Below are positions 1 through 9,137 of a DNA stretch of 64,000 bases, piece by piece. The position numbers and the translations under genes are program-made. Each line of letters starts with the position of its first letter. Positions within the stretch are counted from its first letter, which is position 1. This stretch comes from Streptomyces sp. SAI-127 (GTDB lineage Bacteria > Actinomycetota > Actinomycetes > Streptomycetales > Streptomycetaceae), in assembly GCF_029894425.1 (NCBI RefSeq), contig NZ_JARXYJ010000001.1, positions 2,108,001 through 2,172,000 of the forward strand. The letters are read 5' to 3'. A model generated the notes under the pieces. It made no database searches and was not told where the DNA came from. It was given only the letters and a program-made list of their open reading frames with translations.

Positions 1-266
<266 letters not shown>

Positions 267-293
267 TCAGCCGTCTCTCACTCTTTTCTCAGG

Positions 294-1274
294 TCAGGCG
301 CTCTTGCCGTACCTCACGAGGTGACAGAGGGCCGGAATTTCCCCACTGGCCAGCTTCGGCATCACCCCGGGGAGTTCTTCGAACGCGCTTTCCCCCGTGA
401 TGAGGGCGTCGAGCGCCGGATCGGCGAGCAGCTTCAGCGCGAGGGCGAGCCGGTCGCCGTAGCTGCGGTTGCCGCGCGCCGGGGACACGGTGCCGACCTG
501 GCTGCTGCGGATGACGAGCCGCCGGGAGTGGAAGGCCTCGCCGAGCGGGAGGGCGACCTTGCGGTCGCCGTACCAGCTCAGTTCGAGGACCGTGCCCTCG
601 GCGGTGAGGAGTTCCAGGGAGCGGGCGAGGCCCTGTTCGGTGGCGCTGGCGTGGACGACGAGGTCGCAGTCGCCGAGGGCGTCCGCGGGGGACGCGAAGC
701 CGACGCCGAGGGCCTCGGCGGTCTTGGCGCGGGCGGGGTCGGCGTCCACCAACTGGACCCGGACGCCCGGAAAGCGGGCCAGCAGCGCGGCGACCGAGCT
801 GCCGACCATGCCGCCGCCGACCACCGCGATCCGGTCGCCGATCAGGGGGGCCGCGTCCCAGAGGGCGTTCACGGCGGTCTCGACCGTGCCGGCGAGGACG
901 GCTCGTGCGGCGGGCACGTCGTCCGGTACGACCGTCACGGCGCTCGCGGGAACTACGTACCGCGTCTGATGCGGGTACAGACAGAAGACGGTCCTGCCCT
1001 TCACCGCGGAGGGCCCCTCCTCCACCACTCCGACGCTGAGGTAGCCGTACTTCACCGGCCCCGGGAAGTCGCCCTCCTGGAACGGTGCCCGCATGGTCGC
1101 GTACTGGCTCTCGGGCACCCCGCCGCGGAACACGAGTGTCTCCGTGCCCCTGCTGACTCCTGAGTACAGCGAGCAGACCAGCACCTCGTCCTCACGCGGG
1201 GCCGGAAGGGTGACCTCCCGTATCTCGCCCTCGCCCGGAGAGCGGAGCCAGAACGCGCGTGCGGCGGCCTTCAT
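294..1274 (-). CDS. Medium-chain (alcohol dehydrogenase-like) oxidoreductase
   Basis: 326-residue protein of the MDR superfamily. It has the N-terminal GroES-like part (residues 1-130, [10 protein letters not shown] near residue 40) and a Rossmann nucleotide-binding domain with [16 protein letters not shown] around residues 152-167. The usual zinc-ligand cluster of classical alcohol dehydrogenases is not evident, so the name zinc-binding would rest on family membership only. It lies 114 bp upstream of the pterin-synthase-like gene on the same strand and divergent from a CDP-alcohol phosphatidyltransferase; this grouping suggests a shared small-molecule pathway, which is inference. Substrate unknown. 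Confidence 0.85.
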   Translation of the reverse strand: MKAAARAFWLRSPGEGEIREVTLPAPREDEVLVCSLYSGVSRGTETLVFRGGVPESQYATMRAPFQEGDFPGPVKYGYLSVGVVEEGPSAVKGRTVFCLYPHQTRYVVPASAVTVVPDDVPAARAVLAGTVETAVNALWDAAPLIGDRIAVVGGGMVGSSVAALLARFPGVRVQLVDADPARAKTAEALGVGFASPADALGDCDLVVHASATEQGLARSLELLTAEGTVLELSWYGDRKVALPLGEAFHSRRLVIRSSQVGTVSPARGNRSYGDRLALALKLLADPALDALITGESAFEELPGVMPKLASGEIPALCHLVRYGKSA

Positions 1275-1394
1275 CGAGAACCTCCTGAACGATCGGGAAC
1301 CCGGGCACGTACCTCGTCACGTACCGAGATGTGCACAGGCCGCGCACAGTACGCGGCCTTGATCGACTCTGTCATCTGGCCGGAGGAATGTGCG

Positions 1395-2192
1395 GTGGCC
1401 CTGAACAACACTTACGAAGCAAGGCTGGTCCAGCAGGAGACCGCTGTGGGAGCGGGTCTGCAGATCCTGTTGCTGGCCCTGCTCGGCACGGCGATAGGCA
1501 TGGGGCCCGCGGGCTGGCTGACCGGCCTCGCCTTCGCCGTCGCCACCTGGGCCGTGCTCTCCAGGGCACTGCACCGCACCCGACCCCGCTCCTTCGGACC
1601 GGCCAACCGGGTGACCCTCGGCCGGGCGACCCTCGTCGGCGGAGTGACCGCGCTGGTCGCGGACTCCTTCCAGGACTCCCCGCCGGTGACGCTGTTCGTG
1701 GGCCTGACCGCGGTGGCCCTGATCCTCGACGGCGTCGACGGCAAGGTCGCCCGCGCCACGGGCACCTCGACCCCGCTGGGCGCGCGGTTCGACATGGAGG
1801 TCGACGCGTTCCTGATCCTGGTGCTCAGTGTGTACGTCTCGATGTCGCAGGGTCCGTGGGTCCTGCTGATCGGCGCCATGCGCTACGGCTTCGTCGCCGC
1901 GGCCCGCGTCTGGAACTGGCTGAACGCCCCCCTGCCGCCGAGCATGGCCCGCAAGACGGTGGCCGCGCTCCAGGGGATCCTGCTGCTCGTGGCCGCGTCC
2001 GGGTACCTGCCGTACTCGGCGACCTTCGGGGTCGTGGCCGTCGCGCTGGGGACGCTGGTCTGGTCGTTCGGCCGGGACATCCTGTGGCTGTGGCGCACGC
2101 ACCGGGCGGACCAGGCGGCGGTGGGCGAGCTGCTGGAGCTGGAGTTCGTGGCGGTGGAGCGGGAGCGGGAGCCGGAGGCAATGGCCTCCTGA
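1395..2192 (+). CDS. CDP-alcohol phosphatidyltransferase family membrane protein
   Basis: Integral membrane enzyme that transfers a phosphatidyl (or similar) group from a CDP-linked donor to an alcohol. The family signature D-G-x2-A-R-x8-G-x3-D-x3-D is complete in DGKVAR...GARFDMEVD, with the metal-binding aspartates all present. Hydrophobic stretches on both sides fit five to six membrane helices. I prefer the GTG at 1395 (265 residues) because GGAGGA lies 7 nt upstream; an ATG in frame at 1329 would add 22 residues of poor character. Divergent from the MDR dehydrogenase. The alcohol acceptor cannot be read from sequence. Confidence 0.88.
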   Translation: MALNNTYEARLVQQETAVGAGLQILLLALLGTAIGMGPAGWLTGLAFAVATWAVLSRALHRTRPRSFGPANRVTLGRATLVGGVTALVADSFQDSPPVTLFVGLTAVALILDGVDGKVARATGTSTPLGARFDMEVDAFLILVLSVYVSMSQGPWVLLIGAMRYGFVAAARVWNWLNAPLPPSMARKTVAALQGILLLVAASGYLPYSATFGVVAVALGTLVWSFGRDILWLWRTHRADQAAVGELLELEFVAVEREREPEAMAS

Positions 2193-2211
2193 AGCCGTGC
2201 CGGCTCGAGGG

Positions 2212-2661
2212 TCAGCTCTTGAGCGGCACCCGGTACACCATCGACTCCCGCTGCCGGAACCCCTGCCGCTCGTACAGCCGGTTGGCCGCCGCCCGGTCCG
2301 GGCGGGAGGTCAGATCGACGGTACGGGCCCCGGCCTCCCGGGCCAGCCGGATGGCCTCCCGGATCAGCAGTCCGGCGATCCCCTGGCCGCGAGCCTCGTG
2401 ATCGACGATCACGTCCTCGATACGGGCCCGCAGTCCCGCGGGTGCGGGGAACATGACCAGGGTGAGCGTGCCGACGACCGACCCGGTCGACGACCTGGCG
2501 ATCAGCATCGTGTTGGCGTCACAGGCCAGGATGCGGTCGAGCGCCGCGAGATCGAGGGGCTCGGCCGCCGAGGACAGCTGCGGCAGCATCCGCGCGAACG
2601 CGTCGACAAGCTCCTGATCCGCCTCCCGGGCGATCTCCACCCGGATGTCCTGAGTCTCCAT
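2212..2661 (-). CDS. GNAT-family N-acetyltransferase
   Basis: 149-residue single-domain acetyltransferase. The acetyl-CoA loop (motif A) is visible as VDHEARGQGIAGLLI, matching the R/Q-x-x-G-x-G/A pattern, followed by the motif B region AANRLYERQGF. Length is normal for the family. Convergent with the phosphatidyltransferase gene (20 bp between stops). The acceptor substrate is unknown. Confidence 0.85.
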   Translation of the reverse strand: METQDIRVEIAREADQELVDAFARMLPQLSSAAEPLDLAALDRILACDANTMLIARSSTGSVVGTLTLVMFPAPAGLRARIEDVIVDHEARGQGIAGLLIREAIRLAREAGARTVDLTSRPDRAAANRLYERQGFRQRESMVYRVPLKS

Positions 2662-2998
2662 GGAGTGGACCCTATCGCCAGGAGCTCCACGTCACGGTAG
2701 ATCGAGCGGCCACGCCGACGGAGCCGTCGGATGGGTCCCTGGCCGGGCCACCTGACCCTTCAACGGTTTCCTGACCTGGGCACCCACGTCAGGACCGACA
2801 CCCGCAGAACAGCGAGGCCGACGGGAACCGGACCGCCTCGGCCCACCTGTGGAGGTCCTAGCGCCACGGCAACAACCCGATCACCGCGACCAGCACCACC
2901 GCAGCCCCAGCCACGCCACCCAACCCGACCGGTCCCCCGTCCATGTCGCAACCGACCCCCGAACAGCGAGCCCGACCCGCCTCACCCACGTCACAGGC
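2662..2998. other. Intergenic stretch with a decayed tail of the neighbouring MFS gene
   Basis: 337 bp between the GNAT start and the MFS stop. No full gene is seen. On the minus strand, positions 2858-2944 encode a 28-residue reading frame whose hydrophobic end (VLVAVIGLLPWR) resembles the C-terminus of the adjacent MFS protein (VVPVAAIGLLPRR). It looks like a partial duplication of the MFS 3' end, but a coding micro-gene is not excluded. Confidence 0.4.
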
Positions 2999-4210
2999 CT
3001 ACCGCCGCGGCAGCAGACCGATCGCCGCGACCGGTACCACTGCCAGCACCAGCCACGGCACCGCGGCCGGCAGGCCGGTGTCCAGCAGTGAGCCGGTGAC
3101 GGAGCTGCCGATCAGGACGATCAGTCCGGAGACCGAGGACAGCGCCCCGGTGTAGAGGCCGAGTCGGCCCTCCTCGGCGAGGTCGGGGACCCAGGCACGG
3201 GCCACGGGTGCGATAAGCATCTGCCCGAAGGTGAGCAGGACGACGAACCCAGCCGAGGGCAACAAGCCCGCCGTACCGGTCCAGTCGGCGGGACGGGAGA
3301 CGGCGACGACCGCGAAGCCCGCGGCGATCAGCAGCAGTCCGGCCACCATGGACCGGCGCAACGACAGTCTGGAGCCGACCCAGCGGGTGACGGGGAGCTG
3401 GGCGGTCACCACCAGCAGTGAGGACAGCGCGAACAGCCAGGCCAGCGCGGACTGCGAACCGGTCGCGCGTTCCACCTCGTCGGGGAGGGCGAGGTACAGC
3501 TGGTTGTAGGCGAGCAGGTAGGCGCCGTACGCGCAGCACAGCGCGAGGAAACGGCGGTTGCGGACCAGAATCCCCAAGCCACCCTGCAACCGCACCCGTT
3601 GCCGCCCCGGGATGTGCTGCGGCAACATCCACGCGTGCCCGGCGAGGACGAGCACGAAGACCCCGGCACCCGCCAGACACACCGTCCTGAAGTCCACCGA
3701 CAGCAACAGCGCGCCGAGCAACGGCCCGACGAACGCCCCGGCCTGCCCGGCGACGGTGAACAGCGCGAGCACGCGGGTGCGTTGACCGCCCGCCTCCTCA
3801 TGAATGACGGCCTGGCGGGCGACCTCGGACTCCACCGCCGGCGAGAACAGGGCAGCCGCGAACCCGATGAGCAGGACGGCCCCGATGACCGCCCCCGTCC
3901 GTTCGGCGTACCCCAGCCAGGCGAACCCCGCGATCCGCAGCACACATCCGGCGAGGACGACCGGACGGATTCCGTACCGGTCGGCGAGCGCCCCGCCCAC
4001 GACGAACAGCCCCTGCTGGCTGAAGGTCCGCAGTCCCAGCACGAATCCGACCAGCCAGCCCGCCATGCCGACCGCCTGTCCCAGGTGCTCGGACAGGAAC
4101 GGCAGCACGGCGAAGAAGCCGATGTTGAAGGCGAGTTGGGTCAGGATCAGCAGCCGCAGCAGCGGGGAGAGCTGGACTGGCTTCCGCAGATCGACCGGCA
4201 TGGACGTCAT
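2999..4210 (-). CDS. Major facilitator superfamily transporter
   Basis: 403-residue, 12-helix MFS protein; DRYGIRPVV near residue 75 is the typical loop 2-3 motif. Start ATG 4208-4210 overlaps the stop of the upstream permease gene as ATGA, implying translational coupling; longer upstream frames are shadows of the permease. It is the last gene of an operon GNAT > binding lipoprotein > permease > MFS. In known opine-metallophore systems an MFS exporter accompanies a peptide/nickel-type ABC importer, so export of a metal chelator is a plausible but unproven role; drug efflux is the alternative. Confidence 0.85.
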   Translation of the reverse strand: MTSMPVDLRKPVQLSPLLRLLILTQLAFNIGFFAVLPFLSEHLGQAVGMAGWLVGFVLGLRTFSQQGLFVVGGALADRYGIRPVVLAGCVLRIAGFAWLGYAERTGAVIGAVLLIGFAAALFSPAVESEVARQAVIHEEAGGQRTRVLALFTVAGQAGAFVGPLLGALLLSVDFRTVCLAGAGVFVLVLAGHAWMLPQHIPGRQRVRLQGGLGILVRNRRFLALCCAYGAYLLAYNQLYLALPDEVERATGSQSALAWLFALSSLLVVTAQLPVTRWVGSRLSLRRSMVAGLLLIAAGFAVVAVSRPADWTGTAGLLPSAGFVVLLTFGQMLIAPVARAWVPDLAEEGRLGLYTGALSSVSGLIVLIGSSVTGSLLDTGLPAAVPWLVLAVVPVAAIGLLPRR

Positions 4211-5955
4211 CCGGCCCTCACCGACTCCCGGGTACGCGAGGCGGGCCACCGCACCCCGCCCGCCGAACCCACCGCCAGCGCGCCCAGCAGGGCCAGCGCG
4301 ACGGCGGGGGCGATGACGGCCCAGGGGGCGCGTTCGGCGTAGGGCTGGTTCTCGGCGAGGAGCAGGCCCCACTCCGGGGCGGGCGGCTGACTACCCAGGC
4401 CGAGGAAACCGAGGGAGGCGAGGGCCAGCGCGACACCGGGCAGGCGCAGCAGGGCGTGTCGGGTGACGGGCGGCAGGATCGCGGGCAGCACTTCGTGTCG
4501 CAGGAGGTACCAGCGACTCGCGCCCAGACCTCGGGTGGCCGTCAGATGCAGGGTGGCGTGTTCCTGCCGGAGCAGCGAGGAGGTGTGCGCGGCGAGCGCC
4601 GCCCAGGAGACCGTGGCCACGGCGATCGCGGGCGTGGCGGCTCCGCTCCCGGCGACGGCGGTCACGAGCAGCGCGGCGAGCACCGGCGGTACGGCGTTGA
4701 CGGTGTCGACGAGCGGCCCGGACAGCCCGGGCAGCAGGCCGAGCAGGACGCCGACGACCAGTGCGGTGACGCTGACGGCGAGGGCGGCCAGCAGGGTGTC
4801 GAGGGCGCCGTGGCCGACCCGGGCGAGCAGGTCCCGGCCGAGCGCGTCGGTGCCGAACGGGTGGGCCCAGGAAGGAGACCGGAGGCGGGCGTCGGTGTCC
4901 AGGGCGAGCGGGTCGCGGAGCAGGCCGAGCGCGACGACGGCGATCAGGAGGCCGCCGTACACGAGAGGCAGGGCGCTGCGGTCGGACCGTCGCGGCCGGT
5001 GCAGGGAGCCCGGGGCGCCGTCGCGCAGGGCCCGACCGGCCAGGCGGCGGACGGCGAGTGCCGCGAGGCCGGTGGCGGTGACGGCGAGGAGCAGGAGGGC
5101 GAGGGTGCCCGCCTGGAGTACCGGCAGGTCCTGTGCGAGGGCCGCCTGCAGGGTGGTGCGGCCGAGGCCCGGGATGTCGTAGATCTGCTCCACGGCGACG
5201 GAACCGGCCGTGAGACCCACGACGAACAGGCCCAGGTTGGGCAGCAGCGCGGGGACGCAGCGGCGGACCGCCTTGGCGGCGATGGTTCGGCCCGGCAGTC
5301 CGCGGGCCTCCGCGGCCGGCGCCCAGGGTTCGGCGAAGGCACCGGGCAGCAGGTCGTCGAGGAGGCGTCCGAGCACGGCCCCGGCGGGCAGGCCGAGGGC
5401 GAGGGCGGGCAGGACCGTCCATTGGGGGCCGTACCAGCCGAGGGCGGGCAGCCAGCCGAGTTGTACGCCGACGACGGTGGCCAGCACAGAGGCGGTGAGG
5501 AACTCGGGCAGCGCGGCGATCATCGCCGAGGCACCGCCCCCGGCCCGTCGCCCGTCGAGGCGTCGGTGCGCGCCGAGCCACAGCGTGCGGGCGCACACCA
5601 GGGCGGCGGTGGCGGCGGCGACCGCGAGCGCCATCGTGACCAGCAGCAGGGACACCCCGAGTGCCTGGACGACGCTCGGGGTGACCTCCGTGCCGTTCAG
5701 CCAGGACCGGCCGGCGTCCCCGCGGGGCAGCCCGCCGAGCCATCGGCCGAGCAGGTGCAAGGGGCCTTGGTCCAGGCCGAGTTGGGCCCTGATGTCGGCC
5801 AGTACCCGCGGCGTCGGGTCGCGGTCCGCCGAGCGGGCCTTGAGCACGGTGAGCGCCGGGTCGGTGCGGGACAGCCAGGGCAGCAGGCCGATCCCGCACA
5901 CCAGGGCCGCCGCGAGCAGGAACCGCCACAGCAGGGAGGCCACTTGATGCCGCAT
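4207..5955 (-). CDS. ABC transporter permease, fused DppB-like and DppC-like domains
   Basis: 582 residues containing two permease units that are normally separate proteins. Residues 1-305 look like a DppB/NikB permease (EARGLPGRTIAAKAVRR loop at 216-232, then VEQIYDIPGLG at 255-265). Residues 330-570 look like a DppC/NikC permease: HPFGTDALGRDLLARV at 365-380, GLGASRWYLLRHEVLP at 476-491, SLGFLGLGSQPPAPEWG at 514-530. The fusion should form the whole membrane channel for a peptide- or nickel-type substrate. It starts 3 bp after the binding-protein gene and overlaps the MFS gene by 4 bp. No ATP-binding subunit gene is seen in the window, so an unlinked ATPase must be used. Confidence 0.9.
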   Translation of the reverse strand: MRHQVASLLWRFLLAAALVCGIGLLPWLSRTDPALTVLKARSADRDPTPRVLADIRAQLGLDQGPLHLLGRWLGGLPRGDAGRSWLNGTEVTPSVVQALGVSLLLVTMALAVAAATAALVCARTLWLGAHRRLDGRRAGGGASAMIAALPEFLTASVLATVVGVQLGWLPALGWYGPQWTVLPALALGLPAGAVLGRLLDDLLPGAFAEPWAPAAEARGLPGRTIAAKAVRRCVPALLPNLGLFVVGLTAGSVAVEQIYDIPGLGRTTLQAALAQDLPVLQAGTLALLLLAVTATGLAALAVRRLAGRALRDGAPGSLHRPRRSDRSALPLVYGGLLIAVVALGLLRDPLALDTDARLRSPSWAHPFGTDALGRDLLARVGHGALDTLLAALAVSVTALVVGVLLGLLPGLSGPLVDTVNAVPPVLAALLVTAVAGSGAATPAIAVATVSWAALAAHTSSLLRQEHATLHLTATRGLGASRWYLLRHEVLPAILPPVTRHALLRLPGVALALASLGFLGLGSQPPAPEWGLLLAENQPYAERAPWAVIAPAVALALLGALAVGSAGGVRWPASRTRESVRAG

Positions 5956-5958
5956 GGA

Positions 5959-7455
5959 TCAGCGTCGCGTTCCGGCGCCGACCAGGGTCCGCTCGTACGG
6001 GTCGAGGAGCACGCCCCGCACGTCGGTGGCGACGCCGACGATGATCCCCTGGTGGGCCAGCGGGATCACGGCGTCGGTGCCGAGGATCGCCGCTTCGGCG
6101 CGCATGGCCGCGTCCTGCCGCTCGCCGGTGTCGGCCACGGCGTCGGCCTCGGCGACCGCCCGGTCGGCCTTCTCGTCGCACAGCCGGGCGAGGTTGTAGC
6201 CGCCGCCGCAGGTGTAGTCGCTCGCGAGGACGCCGACGGGGTCGCCGGTGTCGACGAGGCTGTTGCGGGCGCCGATGAACGCGTCGAACTTCCCGGCGAG
6301 CGCGTCGCTTTCGAGCCGTGAGTACTCCCGCACCTCCAGGGTGACCTTGAACCCGGCCTTCTGGAGCTGCTGTTGGAGGACCTGGGCGACCTCGGGGAGT
6401 TCGGGCCGGTTGTCGTAGGTGGCGACGGTGACGGCTGTACGGTGCGGCTTGGCGGCGCTCGCGCGTCCGGTGGGCTGCACGCGCTTGCCCTCGGCCCAGG
6501 TCACGGCCGGTCCGTAGATGCCGGCGCCGGGATCGGCGTACCCCTCGAAGACGCCCTTGACGACGGCGGAGCTGTCGACGGCCTCGCGGGCGGCGGCGCG
6601 CAGCTTCGGGTCCCTGAAGGGGCCGGACCGGGTGTTGAGCTGCAGGCTCGTGGTGCGGGTGGTCGCGGTCTCCTCGAGGGTGGCCTTGTCGAGGGTGGCG
6701 GCCTGGGCGACGGGGATCGCCTCGGCGATGTCGACCTGGCCGGTGCGCACGGCGTTGGCGCGGGCCGTGCCGTCGGCGATGAAGCGGGCGTCGATGCCGG
6801 AGGCCTGTGCGCGGCCGCCCCAGTAGTCGTCGAAGCGGTCGAGGGCGGCGGAGGTGGCGCCGTTGACCTTGGTGAGCTCGAAGGGTCCGGTCGCGGTGCC
6901 GACCGGATCGGCGCCGTCCTGGTAGGCCTTCGGGGAGAGCACGGCGAGGCCGGGACTGGACAGGCGCAGGGGCAGTACGGGGTCGGGGTTCGTGGTGGTG
7001 ATCCGTACGGCGGCGCTCCGCGCCTCGACCGTGAGGGTGACGCCGGAGAGGGCGGCCGGGGCAGGCTTGGCCTCGGTGGCGTGGGTGAGGGCGGCGGCGA
7101 CCGCGGCCGGGGTGACCTCGGAACCGTCCTGGAAGGTGGCCTCGCGCAGGGTGAACAGCCAGGTGCGGTCGTTCTCGCGGCGCCAGGACTGGGCGAGCGC
7201 GGGAGCGGCGGCGCCGTTGGCGTCGAGGGCGGTCAGGCCCTCGGTGACGCCGAGGCGGCTGAGGAGGGTGGCGTCGGCACCGTACGGGGAGAGGTTCTCG
7301 GCGGGCGGGAAGGCGAGGGCGACGCGGAGGCGGGAGCCGTCGCCGGCGTCGCCTCCGGGGTCGCCGCCTTGGGAGCCTTCGGAGCCTTCGGAGGCGAAGC
7401 ACGCGGTGAGGACGGGGGCGAGCAGCAGGGAGCCAAGTAGGTGACGGCGTCGCAT
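5959..7455 (-). CDS. ABC transporter substrate-binding lipoprotein, family 5 (peptide/nickel type)
   Basis: 498-residue extracytoplasmic binding protein. The N-terminus MRRRHLLGSLLLAPVLTAC ends in a lipobox (LTAC, Cys19), so the mature protein is lipid-anchored. The body is SBP family 5: ENLSPYGADATLLSRLGVTEGL, then LAQSWRREND and TWLFTLREATFQDGSEVT are standard landmarks. It delivers substrate to the fused permease encoded 3 bp downstream. The start is 7 bp after the stop of an upstream acetyltransferase gene. Substrate could be peptide, nickel or a metal-opine complex; sequence alone does not decide. Confidence 0.9.
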   Translation of the reverse strand: MRRRHLLGSLLLAPVLTACFASEGSEGSQGGDPGGDAGDGSRLRVALAFPPAENLSPYGADATLLSRLGVTEGLTALDANGAAAPALAQSWRRENDRTWLFTLREATFQDGSEVTPAAVAAALTHATEAKPAPAALSGVTLTVEARSAAVRITTTNPDPVLPLRLSSPGLAVLSPKAYQDGADPVGTATGPFELTKVNGATSAALDRFDDYWGGRAQASGIDARFIADGTARANAVRTGQVDIAEAIPVAQAATLDKATLEETATTRTTSLQLNTRSGPFRDPKLRAAAREAVDSSAVVKGVFEGYADPGAGIYGPAVTWAEGKRVQPTGRASAAKPHRTAVTVATYDNRPELPEVAQVLQQQLQKAGFKVTLEVREYSRLESDALAGKFDAFIGARNSLVDTGDPVGVLASDYTCGGGYNLARLCDEKADRAVAEADAVADTGERQDAAMRAEAAILGTDAVIPLAHQGIIVGVATDVRGVLLDPYERTLVGAGTRR

Positions 7456-7462
7456 GGTTGGC

Positions 7463-8005
7463 CTATCGCCCCATCGGTATCTCGAAGTGGACGACGTTGC
7501 TCGCGCCGCCCGTGGTCTCGCGTTCGTCGTGCACGACCTTGGCGATCGATCGCCAGAAGGGTTCGGCGCCCGGTACCGCCGGGTCGGTGTGCAGATACAC
7601 GGAGCGGTAGCCGCCGTCGGCGGCCGCGAAGGCGAGCAACTCGTCGACCAGGCGGCGGGCGAGGCCGCGCCTGCGGTGCTCGGGGCGGACGTAGATCCGG
7701 CGCAGCTGGGCGGTCTGGCCGGAGGGGTAGCGCTCGGCCAGCTCGCGCGGGTTCGGCGGGTGGGCGGGGCCGCGGGAGTCGAGGGCGGCGGTGGCCACGA
7801 CGGTCCCGTCCTCCGGGGCGAGGGCGACGAGGAGGGTGTGGCGGGACGGGTCGAGATAGGCGGCGGCCGGGTCGATGATGTCGCCGTGCCAGCGGGGCAC
7901 GTACCCGGTTCTGAAGTCGCGGTAGACGGTGTCGAGCATCACGGCTCGCGCACCCTCGAGGTCGTCCGGGCTCGCGACCCTGATGCTGTAAGTACGCACT
8001 TGCAC
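7463..8005 (-). CDS. GNAT-family N-acetyltransferase, first gene of the transporter operon
   Basis: About 180 residues; acetyl-CoA loop is RRIYVRPEHRRRGLARRLVDELL. The start is uncertain: GTG at 8003-8005 has no clear ribosome site, and a second GTG at 7997-7999 lies 6-7 nt after a TATGAT-like -10, so a leaderless transcript is possible. It leads the operon with the binding lipoprotein, permease and MFS genes. An acetyltransferase in such an operon could modify the transported ligand, which is inference. A 17-bp TGCA/GCA palindrome overlaps its promoter. Confidence 0.82.
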   Translation of the reverse strand: MQVRTYSIRVASPDDLEGARAVMLDTVYRDFRTGYVPRWHGDIIDPAAAYLDPSRHTLLVALAPEDGTVVATAALDSRGPAHPPNPRELAERYPSGQTAQLRRIYVRPEHRRRGLARRLVDELLAFAAADGGYRSVYLHTDPAVPGAEPFWRSIAKVVHDERETTGGASNVVHFEIPMGR

Positions 8006-8016
8006 ATCATATGCAT
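8000..8016. promoter_or_regulatory. Possible nickel-regulator (Nur)-type operator
   Basis: Sequence TTGCAC-ATCAT-ATGCAT matches the layout tTGCaa-N5-ttGCAA that I recall for the Streptomyces Nur box in 9 of 12 arm positions. It overlaps the start and the -10-like element of the transporter operon. A single imperfect match of this length can occur by chance. Confidence 0.35.
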
Positions 8017-8067
8017 TAAGCCGCCGACTTGATCGCGGGGCGCGACATGGGAGCGAGCGGGGGTGAC

Positions 8068-8097
8068 TTGACAGTGATCAACGACACCCCATAGAAC
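8068..8097 (+). promoter_or_regulatory. Sigma-70/HrdB-type promoter of the CooC-like gene
   Basis: A perfect -35 TTGACA (8068-8073) is followed after 18 bp by TAGAAC (8092-8097), a common Streptomyces -10. Transcription would begin near 8104, about 34 nt before the GTG start. Confidence 0.65.
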
Positions 8098-8106
8098 CTA
8101 CCGACA

Positions 8107-8121
8107 TGACATCCATTTTCA
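8107..8121. promoter_or_regulatory. Candidate FUR-family (Zur-like) operator at the CooC-like gene start site
   Basis: The minus strand reads TGAAAATGGATGTCA, an AT-rich imperfect inverted repeat that is rare in this GC-rich DNA and resembles Zur boxes (TGaaAATgattTTCA-like). It sits immediately after the predicted transcription start, where a repressor would block transcription. Identity of the regulator is a guess. Confidence 0.35.
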
Positions 8122-8137
8122 AAAAGATGGAGCGGTA

Positions 8138-9094
8138 GTGCGCATCGCGTTCGTCGGCAAGGGCGGCAGCGGCAAGACCACCCTGTCGGCGCTCTTCTCC
8201 CGCCATCTGGCCCGCTCCGGGGTACCGGTGCTGGCCGTGGACGGTGACATCAACCAGCATCTCGCCGAGGCGCTGGGCCACGACGGCGACGACCTGGGTG
8301 CCCCTCCACTGGGCACGCACGTGGCCGAGATCAAGGACTACCTGCGCGGCACCAACCCGCTCATCGCCTCCCGGGAGGCGATGATCAAGACGACCCCGCC
8401 GGGCCGCGGCTCACGTCTGCTTCGACTGCTGGGCGAGGACGAACTGCACGCCAGACACGTCCGGCGGGTGGGTGACGTTCCGCTGATGGTGACGGGCGAG
8501 TTCGAGGAGAGCGACCTGGGCGTCGCCTGCTACCACTCCAAGCTGGGCGGGGTGGAGCTGTACCTCAACCACCTGGTCGACGGTCCCGGTGAGTACGTCG
8601 TCGTCGACATGACGGCCGGCGCGGACGCCTTCGCCTCGGGCCTGTTCACCCGCTTCGACCTCACCTTCCTGGTGGCCGAACCCACCCGCAAGGGGGTCTC
8701 GGTCTACCGCCAGTACCGCGACCACGCACGGGAGTTCGGGATCCGGATCGCCGTGATCGGCAACAAGGTGACCGGCGAGGACGACCTGCTCTTCCTCAAG
8801 GAACACGTCGGCGACGACCTGTTGACCCACCTGGTCCAGTCCCCCTGGGTACGCGCGGCCGAACAGGGCCGCGCGGAAGGCGACTTGGAGTCGCTGGAAC
8901 CCCACAACCGGCATGCCCTGACGATTCTGCGCGAGACCGTCGACTCCCAGCCCCGCGACTGGGCCCAGCTCCATCGCCACTCGGTCGAGTTCCACCTGCG
9001 CAACGCCCGCTCCTGGGCGAACGACGCGACCGGTCTCGACCTGGCGGCCCAGGTGGACCCGGACTTCGTACCGGGTCCGGCCTCCCTCATCTGA
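8138..9094 (+). CDS. CooC-like MinD/ParA-family P-loop ATPase
   Basis: 318 residues starting at GTG 8138 with GGAG 5 nt upstream. The N-terminus MRIAFVGKGGSGKTTLSALF carries the deviant Walker A KGGxGKTT (residues 8-15) of the SIMIBI ATPases, followed by VLAVDGDINQHL, the switch I type Asp. The closest named relatives are CooC proteins, which load nickel into carbon monoxide dehydrogenase, but no such enzyme is encoded here. The segment VVVDMTAGADAFASGLF is the Walker B/switch II region. It is divergent from the peptide/nickel-type transporter operon and 43 bp upstream of a small conserved gene, suggesting a metal-handling module. Function otherwise unknown. Confidence 0.82.
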   Translation: MRIAFVGKGGSGKTTLSALFSRHLARSGVPVLAVDGDINQHLAEALGHDGDDLGAPPLGTHVAEIKDYLRGTNPLIASREAMIKTTPPGRGSRLLRLLGEDELHARHVRRVGDVPLMVTGEFEESDLGVACYHSKLGGVELYLNHLVDGPGEYVVVDMTAGADAFASGLFTRFDLTFLVAEPTRKGVSVYRQYRDHAREFGIRIAVIGNKVTGEDDLLFLKEHVGDDLLTHLVQSPWVRAAEQGRAEGDLESLEPHNRHALTILRETVDSQPRDWAQLHRHSVEFHLRNARSWANDATGLDLAAQVDPDFVPGPASLI

Positions 9095-9137
9095 CATCCG
9101 ACCCCCACCGCACAGCAACAGACAGGAACCACAGCAC

